In this document: piece after piece, positions 17,764 to 26,351 of the stretch | Position numbering within the stretch: position 1 is the first letter of the stretch | How the letters are laid out: each line of letters starts with the position of its first letter | From: JADGNF01 sp964582085 | GTDB lineage: Archaea > Thermoproteota > Bathyarchaeia > Bathyarchaeales > Bathycorpusculaceae | Reading direction: 5' to 3' | NCBI GenBank assembly: GCA_964582085.1 | Contig: CAZOPV010000016.1 | Coordinates: forward strand, 1-64,000 | Length of the DNA: 64,000 nt | Position numbers and translations under genes: made by a program | Notes under the pieces: generated by a model | The model's input: only the letters and a program-made list of their open reading frames with translations | What the model was told of the DNA's origin: nothing | Database searches by the model: none

Positions 17764-18719
17764 GCAAATTGGACGGTTTCACCTCGGTAAGCCGAGGTTA
17801 TCTTTTGGAACAGTTTAACCACATCGAGAGAGCAAAAAAAGAACTTGGTTAAATATTCATGTTTATATATTTCCATTTGAGCCTTAACAGGCAAGTCTAT
17901 ACGTGGAAGCTCAAATTTACGTTTAACCTCAGAGATCTGGCATCCTTGAATTTGAATGTCCTTTTCTTGGAGGCCTGTTTGTTTAGCAAGATAGTTTAGG
18001 TAAGTATCTTTCCAGTTCAAACCCATAACTTGTGCCGAGACAATGTCAACAGCAAGGGCGTCCGTTCCTGTTAGTAAGAGGTCAAGTTTTACGGGTTTGC
18101 CTTTGGTAGGACCGTTTCCTTCAATGCCTATACGAGCGTCCATAATGGTGAGTTGCGGCTTGAAAAGCTGATAGAGGCGAAGGAAAACTTCAGGCAGATA
18201 GGGGTGCAGGTAGATTCGTCGGTTGCTGGGTATGCAACCGAAGAGGTTTTTGATAGCCCCGCTATAAAGCATGAATTCGTGTGTTTTCAGCAGAGGCAAA
18301 TCTACTATAGCATCGGACTTGAGCATGGTTTTTGATAAGAATAGATGCTTGACTGGACTGGTGCTCTCAGGAAATTTAACTTTAACCACTTGATCTTCTG
18401 ACAGGTTCATGATTGTGCCGCCTGCTTTTTTTACCGCTGTTTCCATACCCGTCTTTTGGAAGGCCATGCTGCACGCATAGTTGAACCCGTCAGATTCACC
18501 TACGATGACTTCCCGAGCTTTATCACGTATGAGACTGATAAGTTCATAGGTAAGTTGGGGGCTAGTAACCACACCTGGCAGGTATTCAGGGTGACTTAAG
18601 TTAGGTTTTATGAAAATTCGGTTTTTACTTTTTAGGTCTGAATTTTTAACGGCGTCCTTCATAATGTCTGCTATGTCTTTTTGGACTCTGTAAATTTTGA
18701 CGGTTTGCGCGGGAGACAT
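17760..18719 (-). CDS. DUF362 family protein
   Basis: About 319 residues. DUF362 proteins have a conserved core with IFIKPNLSHPEYLPGVVTSP, GESDG, DLPLLKTH and a late DALAVDIVSAQVMGL, all present here. Many relatives carry a ferredoxin domain; this one does not. No activity is established for this branch. The frame is open to 18845 but the extra 42 residues would lie inside the preceding gene. ATG at 18719 follows that gene's TGA by one base and fits the family's N-terminus, so I use it. The pairing with a SPASM radical SAM gene suggests a joint role. Confidence 0.8.
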   Translation of the reverse strand: MSPAQTVKIYRVQKDIADIMKDAVKNSDLKSKNRIFIKPNLSHPEYLPGVVTSPQLTYELISLIRDKAREVIVGESDGFNYACSMAFQKTGMETAVKKAGGTIMNLSEDQVVKVKFPESTSPVKHLFLSKTMLKSDAIVDLPLLKTHEFMLYSGAIKNLFGCIPSNRRIYLHPYLPEVFLRLYQLFKPQLTIMDARIGIEGNGPTKGKPVKLDLLLTGTDALAVDIVSAQVMGLNWKDTYLNYLAKQTGLQEKDIQIQGCQISEVKRKFELPRIDLPVKAQMEIYKHEYLTKFFFCSLDVVKLFQKITSAYRGETVQFA

Positions 18720-18720
18720 C

Positions 18721-20145
18721 TCATTTGGTTCCTTTTCGTTTTTTACCGTAGGCGCACCCGGGATCTGATGCGAGGAAGTCGCCATAGTAAGCATTAGCTC
18801 GGGCTCGACATCCACCGCAGATGTATTTGTAGTTGCAGGTTCCACATGTACCTCTGAGTTTTTTTCTATCTCTCAGATCTCTGAATATTGTGGCGTTAAG
18901 CCAGATATCTTGGAATTTTTCGGTTTTGAGGTTGCCTACGATGGCAGGGAAGAAGACGCATGGGTGCACGTCGCCTTGGGGATTCAGTGAACAGTAGAGT
19001 CTACCTGCTCCGCATCCGCCTATGAAGTCTGCTAGCGGAACGGCTTTTTTGCTGACCCTGACCGTTTGCATGTGAGCCATGCTCATCGTGACTTCACCCG
19101 TGCCTGCGGAGCCTTGACATTGTAGCGCTACACGTGCTAGTTGCGGAGCAGTAGTTAGAATAGTTGTTTTGCAACCTCTTGACATTCTGTTGAGAAGATA
19201 CCGCATCAGTTTTTCGCGTTCTTCAGGAGAAAGGTCTTGGTCAAAATGTTCTTTAGCTCTTCCTGTAGGTATGAAATTAAAGTAAGTGAAGCGTTCAGCT
19301 CCAATTTCCTCTGCCAGGTCAATCATTGCGGGGAACTCTTCCAAGTTATTTTTGGTTGCAGTGCTTGCGATGCAGGCACACAGATCTGCGTCTACGCAGT
19401 TTTTTAAGCCCTCTACCGCCTTGTCGAAGGCGCCTGCTACACCACGGAAAGAGTCATGGGTTTTGGCTGTTGCGCCGTCTATACTGATTTCCACGTAGTG
19501 AATTTTAGCTTCTTTTAGTTTTCGCGCCATTTCCTTGGTTAGAAGAGTGCCATTGGTGGCTACGGAAACGTACAAACCTCTTTTGACGGCGTGTTCTGCA
19601 ACTTCAAAAAAGTCACAGCGACTGAGGGGTTCGCCACCTGAGAACGCCAGCGCCGTAACGCCAGCTTCTGCCAGTTGATCTACTACGTTTTTTGCTTCTT
19701 GAGTTGTGAGTTCTTCTTCTTGGACTGCGCCACTTTTACTGTAGCAATGCTTGCAACGAAGGTTACATTTGTGGGTGAAGTCCCACACTACAAGGAATGG
19801 CGCGTAAAGGCAAATAGGTTTTTTTATGCCATAATACTTAAAAGAGCGGGCGATGTTGAGGACGGCTCGTCGCGCATAGGGGTCAGAAAGTAGCTTGTCC
19901 ACTTTTTCTTTTTTTATGTTAAGACTTTTCCGCAAAAATTCTATCCAGAAACCGATTATTTTAGAGTACGCTTTACTACACTTTTCGCATTTTTGGTCCG
20001 ATTTACCCACATACATGTCCAGTGCAGCTTCGAGTACTGTTCGGTTGCAATTGGGGCACTTCTTCAGAGCGAGCTGAAGCATATTTTTGGTAGTGGGCAC
20101 ACTAATTATAGTGTTCCACAGCTTGTCATGACTTAGTACACTCAT
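18721..20145 (-). CDS. Radical SAM/SPASM protein with N-terminal zinc ribbon
   Basis: 474 residues. The N-terminal CPNCNRT...CEKC pair looks like a zinc ribbon. The radical SAM motif is CNLRCKHCY, followed by AFSGGEPL and a SPASM tail with CGAGRLYC, CVFFPA, CGTCNYKYICGGCRARA and DPGC, which should bind extra [4Fe-4S] clusters. This tail type occurs in AhbC/AhbD and NirJ heme-pathway enzymes and in peptide-modifying enzymes, so the substrate cannot be named. A TATA-like TTTAATACG lies near 20176-20184 on this strand, about 32 bases before the start. The downstream DUF362 gene is coupled by a one-base gap. Confidence 0.82.
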   Translation of the reverse strand: MSVLSHDKLWNTIISVPTTKNMLQLALKKCPNCNRTVLEAALDMYVGKSDQKCEKCSKAYSKIIGFWIEFLRKSLNIKKEKVDKLLSDPYARRAVLNIARSFKYYGIKKPICLYAPFLVVWDFTHKCNLRCKHCYSKSGAVQEEELTTQEAKNVVDQLAEAGVTALAFSGGEPLSRCDFFEVAEHAVKRGLYVSVATNGTLLTKEMARKLKEAKIHYVEISIDGATAKTHDSFRGVAGAFDKAVEGLKNCVDADLCACIASTATKNNLEEFPAMIDLAEEIGAERFTYFNFIPTGRAKEHFDQDLSPEEREKLMRYLLNRMSRGCKTTILTTAPQLARVALQCQGSAGTGEVTMSMAHMQTVRVSKKAVPLADFIGGCGAGRLYCSLNPQGDVHPCVFFPAIVGNLKTEKFQDIWLNATIFRDLRDRKKLRGTCGTCNYKYICGGCRARANAYYGDFLASDPGCAYGKKRKGTK

Positions 20146-20317
20146 TTGTAGCTACCCTGACGCAACGAAACATCGTATTAAAATGGATGTGGCAAAGTGT
20201 TAAAGATTTCCCTACGACGAAAATACTTTTTTTGAAATTTAAGGCTCATTGTATTGTTTGCAAGACATACCTACACAGCAGGGAGCGATACAGTTTAGGG
20301 CGCAAACAAATCAAAGT

Positions 20318-20938
20318 CTAATTCTTTGAGTCTTTCATTATTTTCTCGGCGATCTCCAAATCCTTCAGCGTGTTAATATTAAGCAAAACTTCCACTTCAT
20401 CGGTTATAATTGCGCTGGTCTCAATTTTTCCTTCACCCTGAATTTTAGCCCCGTTAACGATGTTTACCCCTGAAACTGCGTACCAAACGCCTTTGTATTC
20501 ATCTGTACTGGAAACTGACAAACCCAATTTTTCACGTTTTACTATGGGCACAAAAACCGCCAAAAAATCCATACCACAAATCTCAAACTCACCTACAACC
20601 TTATCCAAAAACGCCCCGGTTACAGCAGGTAAATCTGCAGGAACCGTCAATACAGGACCAAACAGTTCACCTTTCAACGTTGCTTGCTTCAAATCTACAT
20701 GATAACCTTTAGCATCTGTTCGTAAGACCTTCCAACCCTTAGCAAGGCACCGCTTTTCTGTTTCAGGTGTATTTGGGCTGGTAACCACATAAACCTCAGA
20801 AATTTTGCTGGCTGACTTGGCAGCCTCAACTACCCAATCTACAAGAGGTTTACCCATAAACGGCAAAAGAGGCTTCTCTACAGACAACCCCATTCTTTTG
20901 CCTCTACCGCCAGCCATAACTAAAACAGGCACCTTCAA
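20318..20938 (-). CDS. cobY: Adenosylcobinamide-phosphate guanylyltransferase CobY, copy 1
   Basis: This is the archaeal enzyme, unrelated to bacterial CobU, that activates adenosylcobinamide phosphate with GTP before base attachment. It has the nucleotidyltransferase loop MAGGRGKRMGLSVEKPLLPF, TSPNTPETEK, a KGYHVDL segment, the ADLPAVT metal motif, and NINTLKDLEIAEKIM near the end, which are features of MJ1117-type CobY. The frame opens at a TTG at 20956, but TTG at 20938 makes the usual four-base TTGA overlap with the cobS stop and has GGGGAGGG upstream, so I choose it. A second copy lies at 35103-35720. Confidence 0.85.
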   Translation of the reverse strand: MKVPVLVMAGGRGKRMGLSVEKPLLPFMGKPLVDWVVEAAKSASKISEVYVVTSPNTPETEKRCLAKGWKVLRTDAKGYHVDLKQATLKGELFGPVLTVPADLPAVTGAFLDKVVGEFEICGMDFLAVFVPIVKREKLGLSVSSTDEYKGVWYAVSGVNIVNGAKIQGEGKIETSAIITDEVEVLLNINTLKDLEIAEKIMKDSKN

Positions 20939-21777
20939 AACCCTAACCCTCCCCAAATCAACCCTGAAAACGAAATCCAGACTGCTACAATCAAAACCAA
21001 AATTATCGCCCTTGTCCCCTCATTTGTAGCACCAATAATATCGCCTGAAACACCACCGAACACGCGATTTCCAACAGCTATCATGAAAAACCCAAAGAAT
21101 ACAGACACTAATACTGCAAATGCCCCCACAGCACCCAGCAAGATAAATCCCAAAATTATTGCTGACCCATAGGCTACAAAATTTAGCTTCCTCTTTGCAC
21201 AACTAATAAACCGTGAACCTAATCCTTCATGAGCTGCCCTACCACGCCAAACAACCGTCACCATCGCTAACTTCGCTGCCACTTCAGCTATCACTATCCC
21301 ACGCACTGCAATATTCCAATTTCCACTTAGCCCAAGCAAACCTGCAATAGCCGCTAATTCTACAAAAATTGCTAAAAATGCACCTTTTGCCGTCACGATC
21401 CACCGATGTGCAATCTCGCGTCTATCCTCAACCCGCTTAATACCGATGGCATTACCTAAATCCACTAGTCCATCAAAATGCTGAAACCCAGTGAACACCA
21501 ACAAAAACGCCAACGTCATTACTGAACCTAAAATTTCAACTAATAATTCACTAGGCAAAATAACCACTGAATTAACAACTCCAACCAAAAATTTCAAGAT
21601 ATAACCCACGCCTAAAAAATACGCCGCACCACAAACTCCAATAAACCCTCCAATTAATGGAAACAACCACATATTCCGCGCTGAAGTAAAAACGAATTCA
21701 TCAGTCTTCGCCAACGGGATCACAGTTAAGAAAGACAACAAATCCCTAAAAGTTTTTATAGCATCCGCCTTCGACAT
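20935..21777 (-). CDS. cobS: Cobalamin synthase CobS, copy 1, with altered Asp motif
   Basis: An integral membrane enzyme of about 280 residues that joins adenosylcobinamide-GDP to the lower-ligand nucleoside. It has the family start (FRDLLSFLTVIPLA), a GG(F)IGVCG membrane turn, QHFDGLVDLGNAIG, and the late GGVSGDIIGATNE. In typical CobS proteins the first Asp motif reads HXDGXXDXXDA, followed by a conserved MKD-like segment. Here the third Asp is Asn (DLGNA) and the following segment is AHRWIVTAKGA. The second copy (34348-35103) keeps the canonical form. ATG 21777 fits a leaderless transcript from a TATA box near 21802; a GTG at 21789 is the alternative. Confidence 0.85.
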   Translation of the reverse strand: MSKADAIKTFRDLLSFLTVIPLAKTDEFVFTSARNMWLFPLIGGFIGVCGAAYFLGVGYILKFLVGVVNSVVILPSELLVEILGSVMTLAFLLVFTGFQHFDGLVDLGNAIGIKRVEDRREIAHRWIVTAKGAFLAIFVELAAIAGLLGLSGNWNIAVRGIVIAEVAAKLAMVTVVWRGRAAHEGLGSRFISCAKRKLNFVAYGSAIILGFILLGAVGAFAVLVSVFFGFFMIAVGNRVFGGVSGDIIGATNEGTRAIILVLIVAVWISFSGLIWGGLGF

Positions 21778-21794
21778 ATACCCTAACACTATAT

Positions 21795-21812
21795 CAAATA
21801 AGATATAGGCTT
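21795..21812. promoter_or_regulatory. Divergent TATA region between cobS-cobY and the epimerase operon
   Basis: The AT-rich CAAATAAGATATAGGC lies about 28 bases before ATG 21831 on the plus strand and, read as CCTATATCTTATTTG, about 28 bases before ATG 21777 on the minus strand. The two leaderless transcripts probably share this region and may be regulated together. Confidence 0.5.
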
Positions 21813-21830
21813 TATCGTGAGTTCAAGCCA

Positions 21831-22760
21831 ATGCCACAAATCAAACAAAAAAACATCCTCGTTACCGGCGGAGCAGGATTCATAGGCTATCACCTCACCA
21901 AAAAACTCCTCGAAATGGGTGGTAACGTAACCATATACGATAACCTCTCCAGCGGCAAAATCGAAAACGTTAAAGATAACCCAAAAGCTACTTTCGTCAA
22001 AGGGGACATCCTCGACACAAAAACCCTCCTTGACCTGCCGAAATTTGACATAATCTACCACTTAGCCGCTCAAGTTGTCGTTCCTTACAGCATGGAAAAC
22101 CCTGCTGAAGACTTCAAAACCAACGCCCATGGCACTCTCAACGTCCTCGAAAAAGCTCGAAAAGACAAAGCTCGTTTCATATTCGCTTCAAGCGCTGCAA
22201 TCTACGGCAACCCCACTCAACTTCCCACGCCGGAAGAATACGGTTTTCATCCCTTTAGTTGCTACGGTTTGAGCAAGGTTGTCGGTGAACAATACAGCCA
22301 AATTTACGCCATGCAATATGGCTTAAACATAACAATTCTCAGGTTTGCTAACGTCTACGGTTCACGTTGTCATGGTGTAATAAACGACTTTTTAGAAAAA
22401 CTTCAAAGTAATCCAAACAAACTTGAAATTATAGGCACAGGTCAGCAGGCTCGCGATTTCGTTCATGTTTCTGACATAGCAGACGCCCTTCTGCTGGCCA
22501 CAGATGAAAAAGCGGTCGGAAAAACCTACAACTTAGGTTTCGGAAAAACCACCAAAATCATCGAACTCGCAAACATTATACTGGATATTCTCAAACTCAC
22601 AGACAAAACAAAAATCACAACAACAAATGTCTCATGGCAAGGCGACATCCACACAATCTGGTTCGACATAACCAAAGCAAAAACAGAACTCAAATGGGCC
22701 CCAAAAATCCGACTTGAAGACCACCTAAGAACGCTTATTGAAGAGAGGAAATTGATATGA
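21831..22760 (+). CDS. NAD-dependent sugar epimerase/dehydratase (UDP-glucose 4-epimerase type)
   Basis: 309 residues, extended short-chain dehydrogenase family. The NAD-binding TGGAGFIGYHLTKKL is at the N-terminus, followed by YDNLSSGK, SSAAIYGNP and the catalytic YXXXK in CYGLSKVVGEQY. The DFVHVSDIADALLLA and YNLGFGK motifs are those of GalE-like enzymes. It probably makes a nucleotide sugar for the nearby glycosyltransferases or for a lipid head group. Its stop overlaps the ATG of the UbiA gene by four bases, so it belongs to a three-gene operon with UbiA and a Tes-like radical SAM gene. Confidence 0.88.
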   Translation: MPQIKQKNILVTGGAGFIGYHLTKKLLEMGGNVTIYDNLSSGKIENVKDNPKATFVKGDILDTKTLLDLPKFDIIYHLAAQVVVPYSMENPAEDFKTNAHGTLNVLEKARKDKARFIFASSAAIYGNPTQLPTPEEYGFHPFSCYGLSKVVGEQYSQIYAMQYGLNITILRFANVYGSRCHGVINDFLEKLQSNPNKLEIIGTGQQARDFVHVSDIADALLLATDEKAVGKTYNLGFGKTTKIIELANIILDILKLTDKTKITTTNVSWQGDIHTIWFDITKAKTELKWAPKIRLEDHLRTLIEERKLI

Positions 22761-23635
22761 GTAATAAAACTCGCCTGAAAGGACTAATTGCACTTTTAAG
22801 ATTACCCTACTGGATGATGACAGGTGGGCTTGCTCTCCTCACATCCCTTGCCATAACCAAAGGCGCAGTGGCCCCTCAAACTGCGCTTTTGGCTTTCATT
22901 TCTATGTCATTCATAACCTCAGCAGGATTTTCCATCAACGACTACTTTGACAGAGAAAGCGATTCTATAATCAAACCTCAGCGTCCTCTTCCTTCAGGTG
23001 TAATGACCCTAAAACAAGTTCTTGCGGTATCAATGATACTATTCACTGTTGGCTTGGTATTTGCGGCGTTAATAAACACCCTTAGCTTTGTAATACTCAT
23101 AATTGATTCTATCCTGCTTATAATTTACTCTGCTCTGATAAAGAAGAAATCAGGGTTCGCTGCCAACATACTCGTTGGTCTCCTCACCGGTACAGCTTTC
23201 CTTTACGGCGAAGCCATAGTTTTCAACACAATAACCCTCGTTTCAACCAGTCTTTACCCCATAGCCTTCGGAACAATCGGCGGTAACGTAGTCAGAGACA
23301 TTCTCAGTCGTGAAGGAGACGCAAAAGTCGGTTACCCCACACTTCCCCTCAAAGTCGGTGACAAAGCAGCCGTCAAAATCAGCGCCTTTTTCTTCACACT
23401 TTGTGGCGCCCTTGCGCCGCTGCCCTATCTGATAGGCAACTTTACGATATTTTATCTGCCTCTCATTCTCATATGGAGTGTGCTTCTCATCTACTCGTCT
23501 ATTCGCCTTGTAACCTCAGAACCCACTGTTGCTAACGTTCGGAAATATGAGCGACTTGTTACAATGTCTATGATGCTTCTGATTTTCTCGCTTATACTTG
23601 AGGCGCTCTCAACCATAATTGGTGGACTGCTTTGA
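22757..23635 (+). CDS. UbiA family prenyltransferase, probable geranylgeranylglyceryl phosphate geranylgeranyltransferase
   Basis: 292 residues with about eight membrane helices. The first Asp-rich motif is NDYFDRESDSIIKPQRPLPSG and the second is VRDILSREGDAKVGYPTLP. The form with IKPQRPLPSG and REGD is like that of archaeal digeranylgeranylglyceryl phosphate synthases, which add the second C20 ether chain of archaeal lipids. Other UbiA enzymes (quinone or heme prenylation) are possible. The operon partner, a Tes-like radical SAM protein, supports a lipid role. It overlaps both neighbours by four bases (ATGA and TTGA). Confidence 0.8.
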   Translation: MSNKTRLKGLIALLRLPYWMMTGGLALLTSLAITKGAVAPQTALLAFISMSFITSAGFSINDYFDRESDSIIKPQRPLPSGVMTLKQVLAVSMILFTVGLVFAALINTLSFVILIIDSILLIIYSALIKKKSGFAANILVGLLTGTAFLYGEAIVFNTITLVSTSLYPIAFGTIGGNVVRDILSREGDAKVGYPTLPLKVGDKAAVKISAFFFTLCGALAPLPYLIGNFTIFYLPLILIWSVLLIYSSIRLVTSEPTVANVRKYERLVTMSMMLLIFSLILEALSTIIGGLL

Positions 23636-25098
23636 AAAAAACCCAAAGCATATGCCCTGTATGCAACAAAATAATAGATGCACAATTAACCACCAAAGAC
23701 GGAAAAATCATAATTACCAAATACTGCAAAGAGCACGGTACCTTCGTTGCTACCCACTGGCAAAGTCAACCAATCTATAATTTTGTTGAAAACTACGACT
23801 TCTTCAAATATTTCCCCGAATCTGACTTCTCCGCCAACCCAAAAGATTGTCCAGCTAGCTGTGAAAGCTGTAACAGCCACGTCTCAAGTACAGTCATAGG
23901 TGTAATTGACGTCACCAAAAAATGTGACCTAAAATGTGCCATCTGCTTCTCAACTTTCTCAGATCACATAGTAGACTACGAACCTACCAAAGAAGAACTA
24001 ATAGATATGCTGACTTTTCTCAGCCAACGCAACCCTAAGCCACCCGCCATTCTCTTCTCCGGTGGTGAACCTTTAGAGCGCGAAGATATGCCCGAAATCA
24101 TTGCGGTGGCACACAAACTAAAATTTATGACGATACTTGCAACTAATGGTATCCACATAGCACAAAATCCAGCTTTAGCAACTAAACTTAAACAAAGTGG
24201 TCTGAACATAGTTTATCTCCAATTTGACAGCTTCAACGACAGCTTCTACGAGAAAATCCGTGGTAAAAAACTCCTTAAATACAAATATCAAGCCATAGAT
24301 GTCTGCCGTAAACTTGACATGGAAATAATTCTTGTCACAACACTAATGCGTGGCTTTAACGACCAAGAAGTCGGAAACATCATAAAATTCACCGCCAAAA
24401 ACTCTGACATCATCAGGGGATTAATTTTCCAGCCCATAGCCTTCACCGGACGAGCAACTGACAATCCTTTCAAAGAAACATGGCGTGATTGGCGCTTCGC
24501 CGAAGAGGTGGAAAGCCAATTAAATGGAGAAATAAAAGCCACTGACTTATTCCCTCTCTCAGTTATGACTTCCCCGATAAAGATAATGCGAAAATTCATG
24601 AAAAAACCTTGGCCTCTCTTCTCATGTAGCCCTCACTGCGGTATCGTTAACTGGATGTATGTATCCAAAAGCGGAAAAATAATTCCAATTAACCACTTTG
24701 TTAGCTTTGACAAATTCTTTAGGGGAATCCTAAAGACAGCTCAGAATGTAGATGAACAAAGTAAATTTTCCTTGCTTGCAACACTTTTCATTTCATCTAC
24801 ACTTGCAATGAATATGTTGCTAGTGACGAAGGAAGTTGGCATCTTTACTCTTATGAAAGCCATTTTGAAAATGTTTGTCTCTCCAGCTTACCAATCGCTT
24901 GGTCCTATACGAAGGCGAATCTTCCTGTTGGGTTGCATGGCGTTCATGGATCCCTACACATTTGATGTAAACCGCGTTCGCCGTTGTGTCATCCACTACG
25001 TAACGCCAAACAAGAAAATTATACCCTTCTGCGCCTACAACAATGTCCACCGGATAGACACAGAAGAAAACTATGTGCAGAAAAACCAAAAATCTTAG
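23632..25098 (+). CDS. Radical SAM protein of the tetraether synthase (Tes)-like type
   Basis: 488 residues. The N-terminal domain reads CPVCNKIIDAQLTTKDGKI then YCKEHGTF, a layout known from the MJ0619 family, which includes the archaeal tetraether lipid synthase Tes and related C-C coupling or methylating enzymes. Extra cysteines (CPASCESCNSH) come before the radical SAM motif CDLKCAICF and FSGGEPL. The C-terminal part has CSPHCGIVNW and a hydrophobic stretch. Tes joins two diether lipids through their phytanyl ends to make membrane-spanning lipids. The family link is from recognised features, and the exact product is inferred. It starts with a TTG overlapping the UbiA stop. Confidence 0.7.
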   Translation: MKKTQSICPVCNKIIDAQLTTKDGKIIITKYCKEHGTFVATHWQSQPIYNFVENYDFFKYFPESDFSANPKDCPASCESCNSHVSSTVIGVIDVTKKCDLKCAICFSTFSDHIVDYEPTKEELIDMLTFLSQRNPKPPAILFSGGEPLEREDMPEIIAVAHKLKFMTILATNGIHIAQNPALATKLKQSGLNIVYLQFDSFNDSFYEKIRGKKLLKYKYQAIDVCRKLDMEIILVTTLMRGFNDQEVGNIIKFTAKNSDIIRGLIFQPIAFTGRATDNPFKETWRDWRFAEEVESQLNGEIKATDLFPLSVMTSPIKIMRKFMKKPWPLFSCSPHCGIVNWMYVSKSGKIIPINHFVSFDKFFRGILKTAQNVDEQSKFSLLATLFISSTLAMNMLLVTKEVGIFTLMKAILKMFVSPAYQSLGPIRRRIFLLGCMAFMDPYTFDVNRVRRCVIHYVTPNKKIIPFCAYNNVHRIDTEENYVQKNQKS

Positions 25099-25106
25099 TT
25101 GCCTAC

Positions 25107-25535
25107 CTACCCCACAACTTGTACATTCAAAACGCAAAATTCACCACTGAACTCCAAGACTCCTAATTCATTGAGGCTCCATAGTTCAAAAACCACGGAA
25201 AAATTCCCAACCTGATCCAAAGAAACCGCAACAAGTTTTTCCCACTTAGTTTCAACCTGTACAGTTTCTCTAAAAATTTGAACCGCGCTTGTATTAAGTG
25301 GAAACGTTGGGTTAACATCGTTAGTCACTTTTATTTGAACCTCGCACAGCCGAGAAGTATTCATGTGGTTTTCCACTGTAAAATAGACACTAAAAGTGCT
25401 ATTTTCGCCAGCAACTAGCACGTCAGGATATCCTTCAGCTCGTCGTTGAGTATTAAGCAAATATATTGTTAAATACTCCTTCGTTGGCGTTCCAATGGCA
25501 ATATAATAATATCCAAACAAAATAGCAGAAAGCAA
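25107..25535 (-). CDS. DUF1616 domain protein, start uncertain
   Basis: The visible 142 residues begin in a membrane helix (LSAILFGYYYIAIG) and continue into an extracytoplasmic beta-rich domain with EYLTIYLLNTQRRAEGYPDVLVAGENSTF, as in DUF1616 proteins of archaeal surface-glycan regions. The open frame continues upstream to about 25630 and would add GKIIKRITQTLSLRDDEDSF plus more of the helix, all plausible protein. That part has no ATG, GTG or TTG; TTG 25535 lies inside the helix. The gene may start at an ATT or ATA overlapping the upstream stop, or may be truncated. It follows two glycosyltransferase genes on the same strand. Confidence 0.55.
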   Translation of the reverse strand: MLSAILFGYYYIAIGTPTKEYLTIYLLNTQRRAEGYPDVLVAGENSTFSVYFTVENHMNTSRLCEVQIKVTNDVNPTFPLNTSAVQIFRETVQVETKWEKLVAVSLDQVGNFSVVFELWSLNELGVLEFSGEFCVLNVQVVG

Positions 25536-25618
25536 AAGTGCAACTGCAACTGCAACTACAAAGCTATCTTCATCATCTCTTAAACTGAGTGTTTGAGTGA
25601 TTCTCTTAATTATTTTTC

Positions 25619-26305
25619 CTATGCTCTCACTCTCAATCCCTTAAGCATAGTGGCAAAAATTTCAATTCCTGACTTAAAAGGTCTAAGCTTTGGCTTACCA
25701 TACTTTCTGACTTTATAAGACGATGGGACTTCAACCATACGAAAGCCCTTCTTAGCGAATTTTATGAGCATCTCAGTGGCAAACGCCATGTCTGTTTCAA
25801 TAAATTCAGATTTTTCTAAAGCTGCCCGAGATATAGCTCTAAACCCTGACTGTGTATCACTAAAGTTTTGCTTGTAAAGCATATTAAAACAGAACGTTAT
25901 TATTTTGTTGCCTATGAAATTCAGCAACCCCATAGCTTTATTTGGATCATACATCCGTGTTGCCAAGCACATTTCTGCATCAGTTTCCATCATACGTTCA
26001 AGCAAGAGATTCACATGCTTCAGTTCGTAGGTCCCATCGCCATCGACCATAATCACTACATCGCCTTTTGCGTGTTTCATACCCACCCTTAAAGCAAGAC
26101 CATAACCCCGTCTTGGTTCAACTATAAGTCGACAGTTGGAGTCCTTTGCAATTTCCAGTGTGCCATCGTTCGAGTTCCCGTCAACAACAATAATTTCTTT
26201 TGGATATCTTAGCTCTCTTTCAATAGTTTCCAACGTTTCACGGATATTCCCAGCTTCATTAAGTGTTGGAATTACCACAGACACCAAATTTACTTTCGTC
26301 GTCAA
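25619..26305 (-). CDS. Family 2 glycosyltransferase, dolichyl-phosphate sugar synthase type
   Basis: 228 residues, DPM1-like and without a membrane domain. It has SVVIPTLNEAGNIRETLE, VDGNSNDGT, the MVDGDGTYE metal motif and DTQSGFRAISR. It should transfer a sugar to a polyprenyl phosphate for surface glycan assembly. It is the second member of this type in the window (the other is at 14870-15568), and the two differ clearly in sequence. The next gene downstream is the DUF1616 gene, and the upstream one is a GT4 transferase. Confidence 0.87.
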   Translation of the reverse strand: MTTKVNLVSVVIPTLNEAGNIRETLETIERELRYPKEIIVVDGNSNDGTLEIAKDSNCRLIVEPRRGYGLALRVGMKHAKGDVVIMVDGDGTYELKHVNLLLERMMETDAEMCLATRMYDPNKAMGLLNFIGNKIITFCFNMLYKQNFSDTQSGFRAISRAALEKSEFIETDMAFATEMLIKFAKKGFRMVEVPSSYKVRKYGKPKLRPFKSGIEIFATMLKGLRVRA

Positions 26306-26351
26306 CAGCTACAGCTTCCGTTTTTGTTGGAAGGAGATATTTTATGTAACC

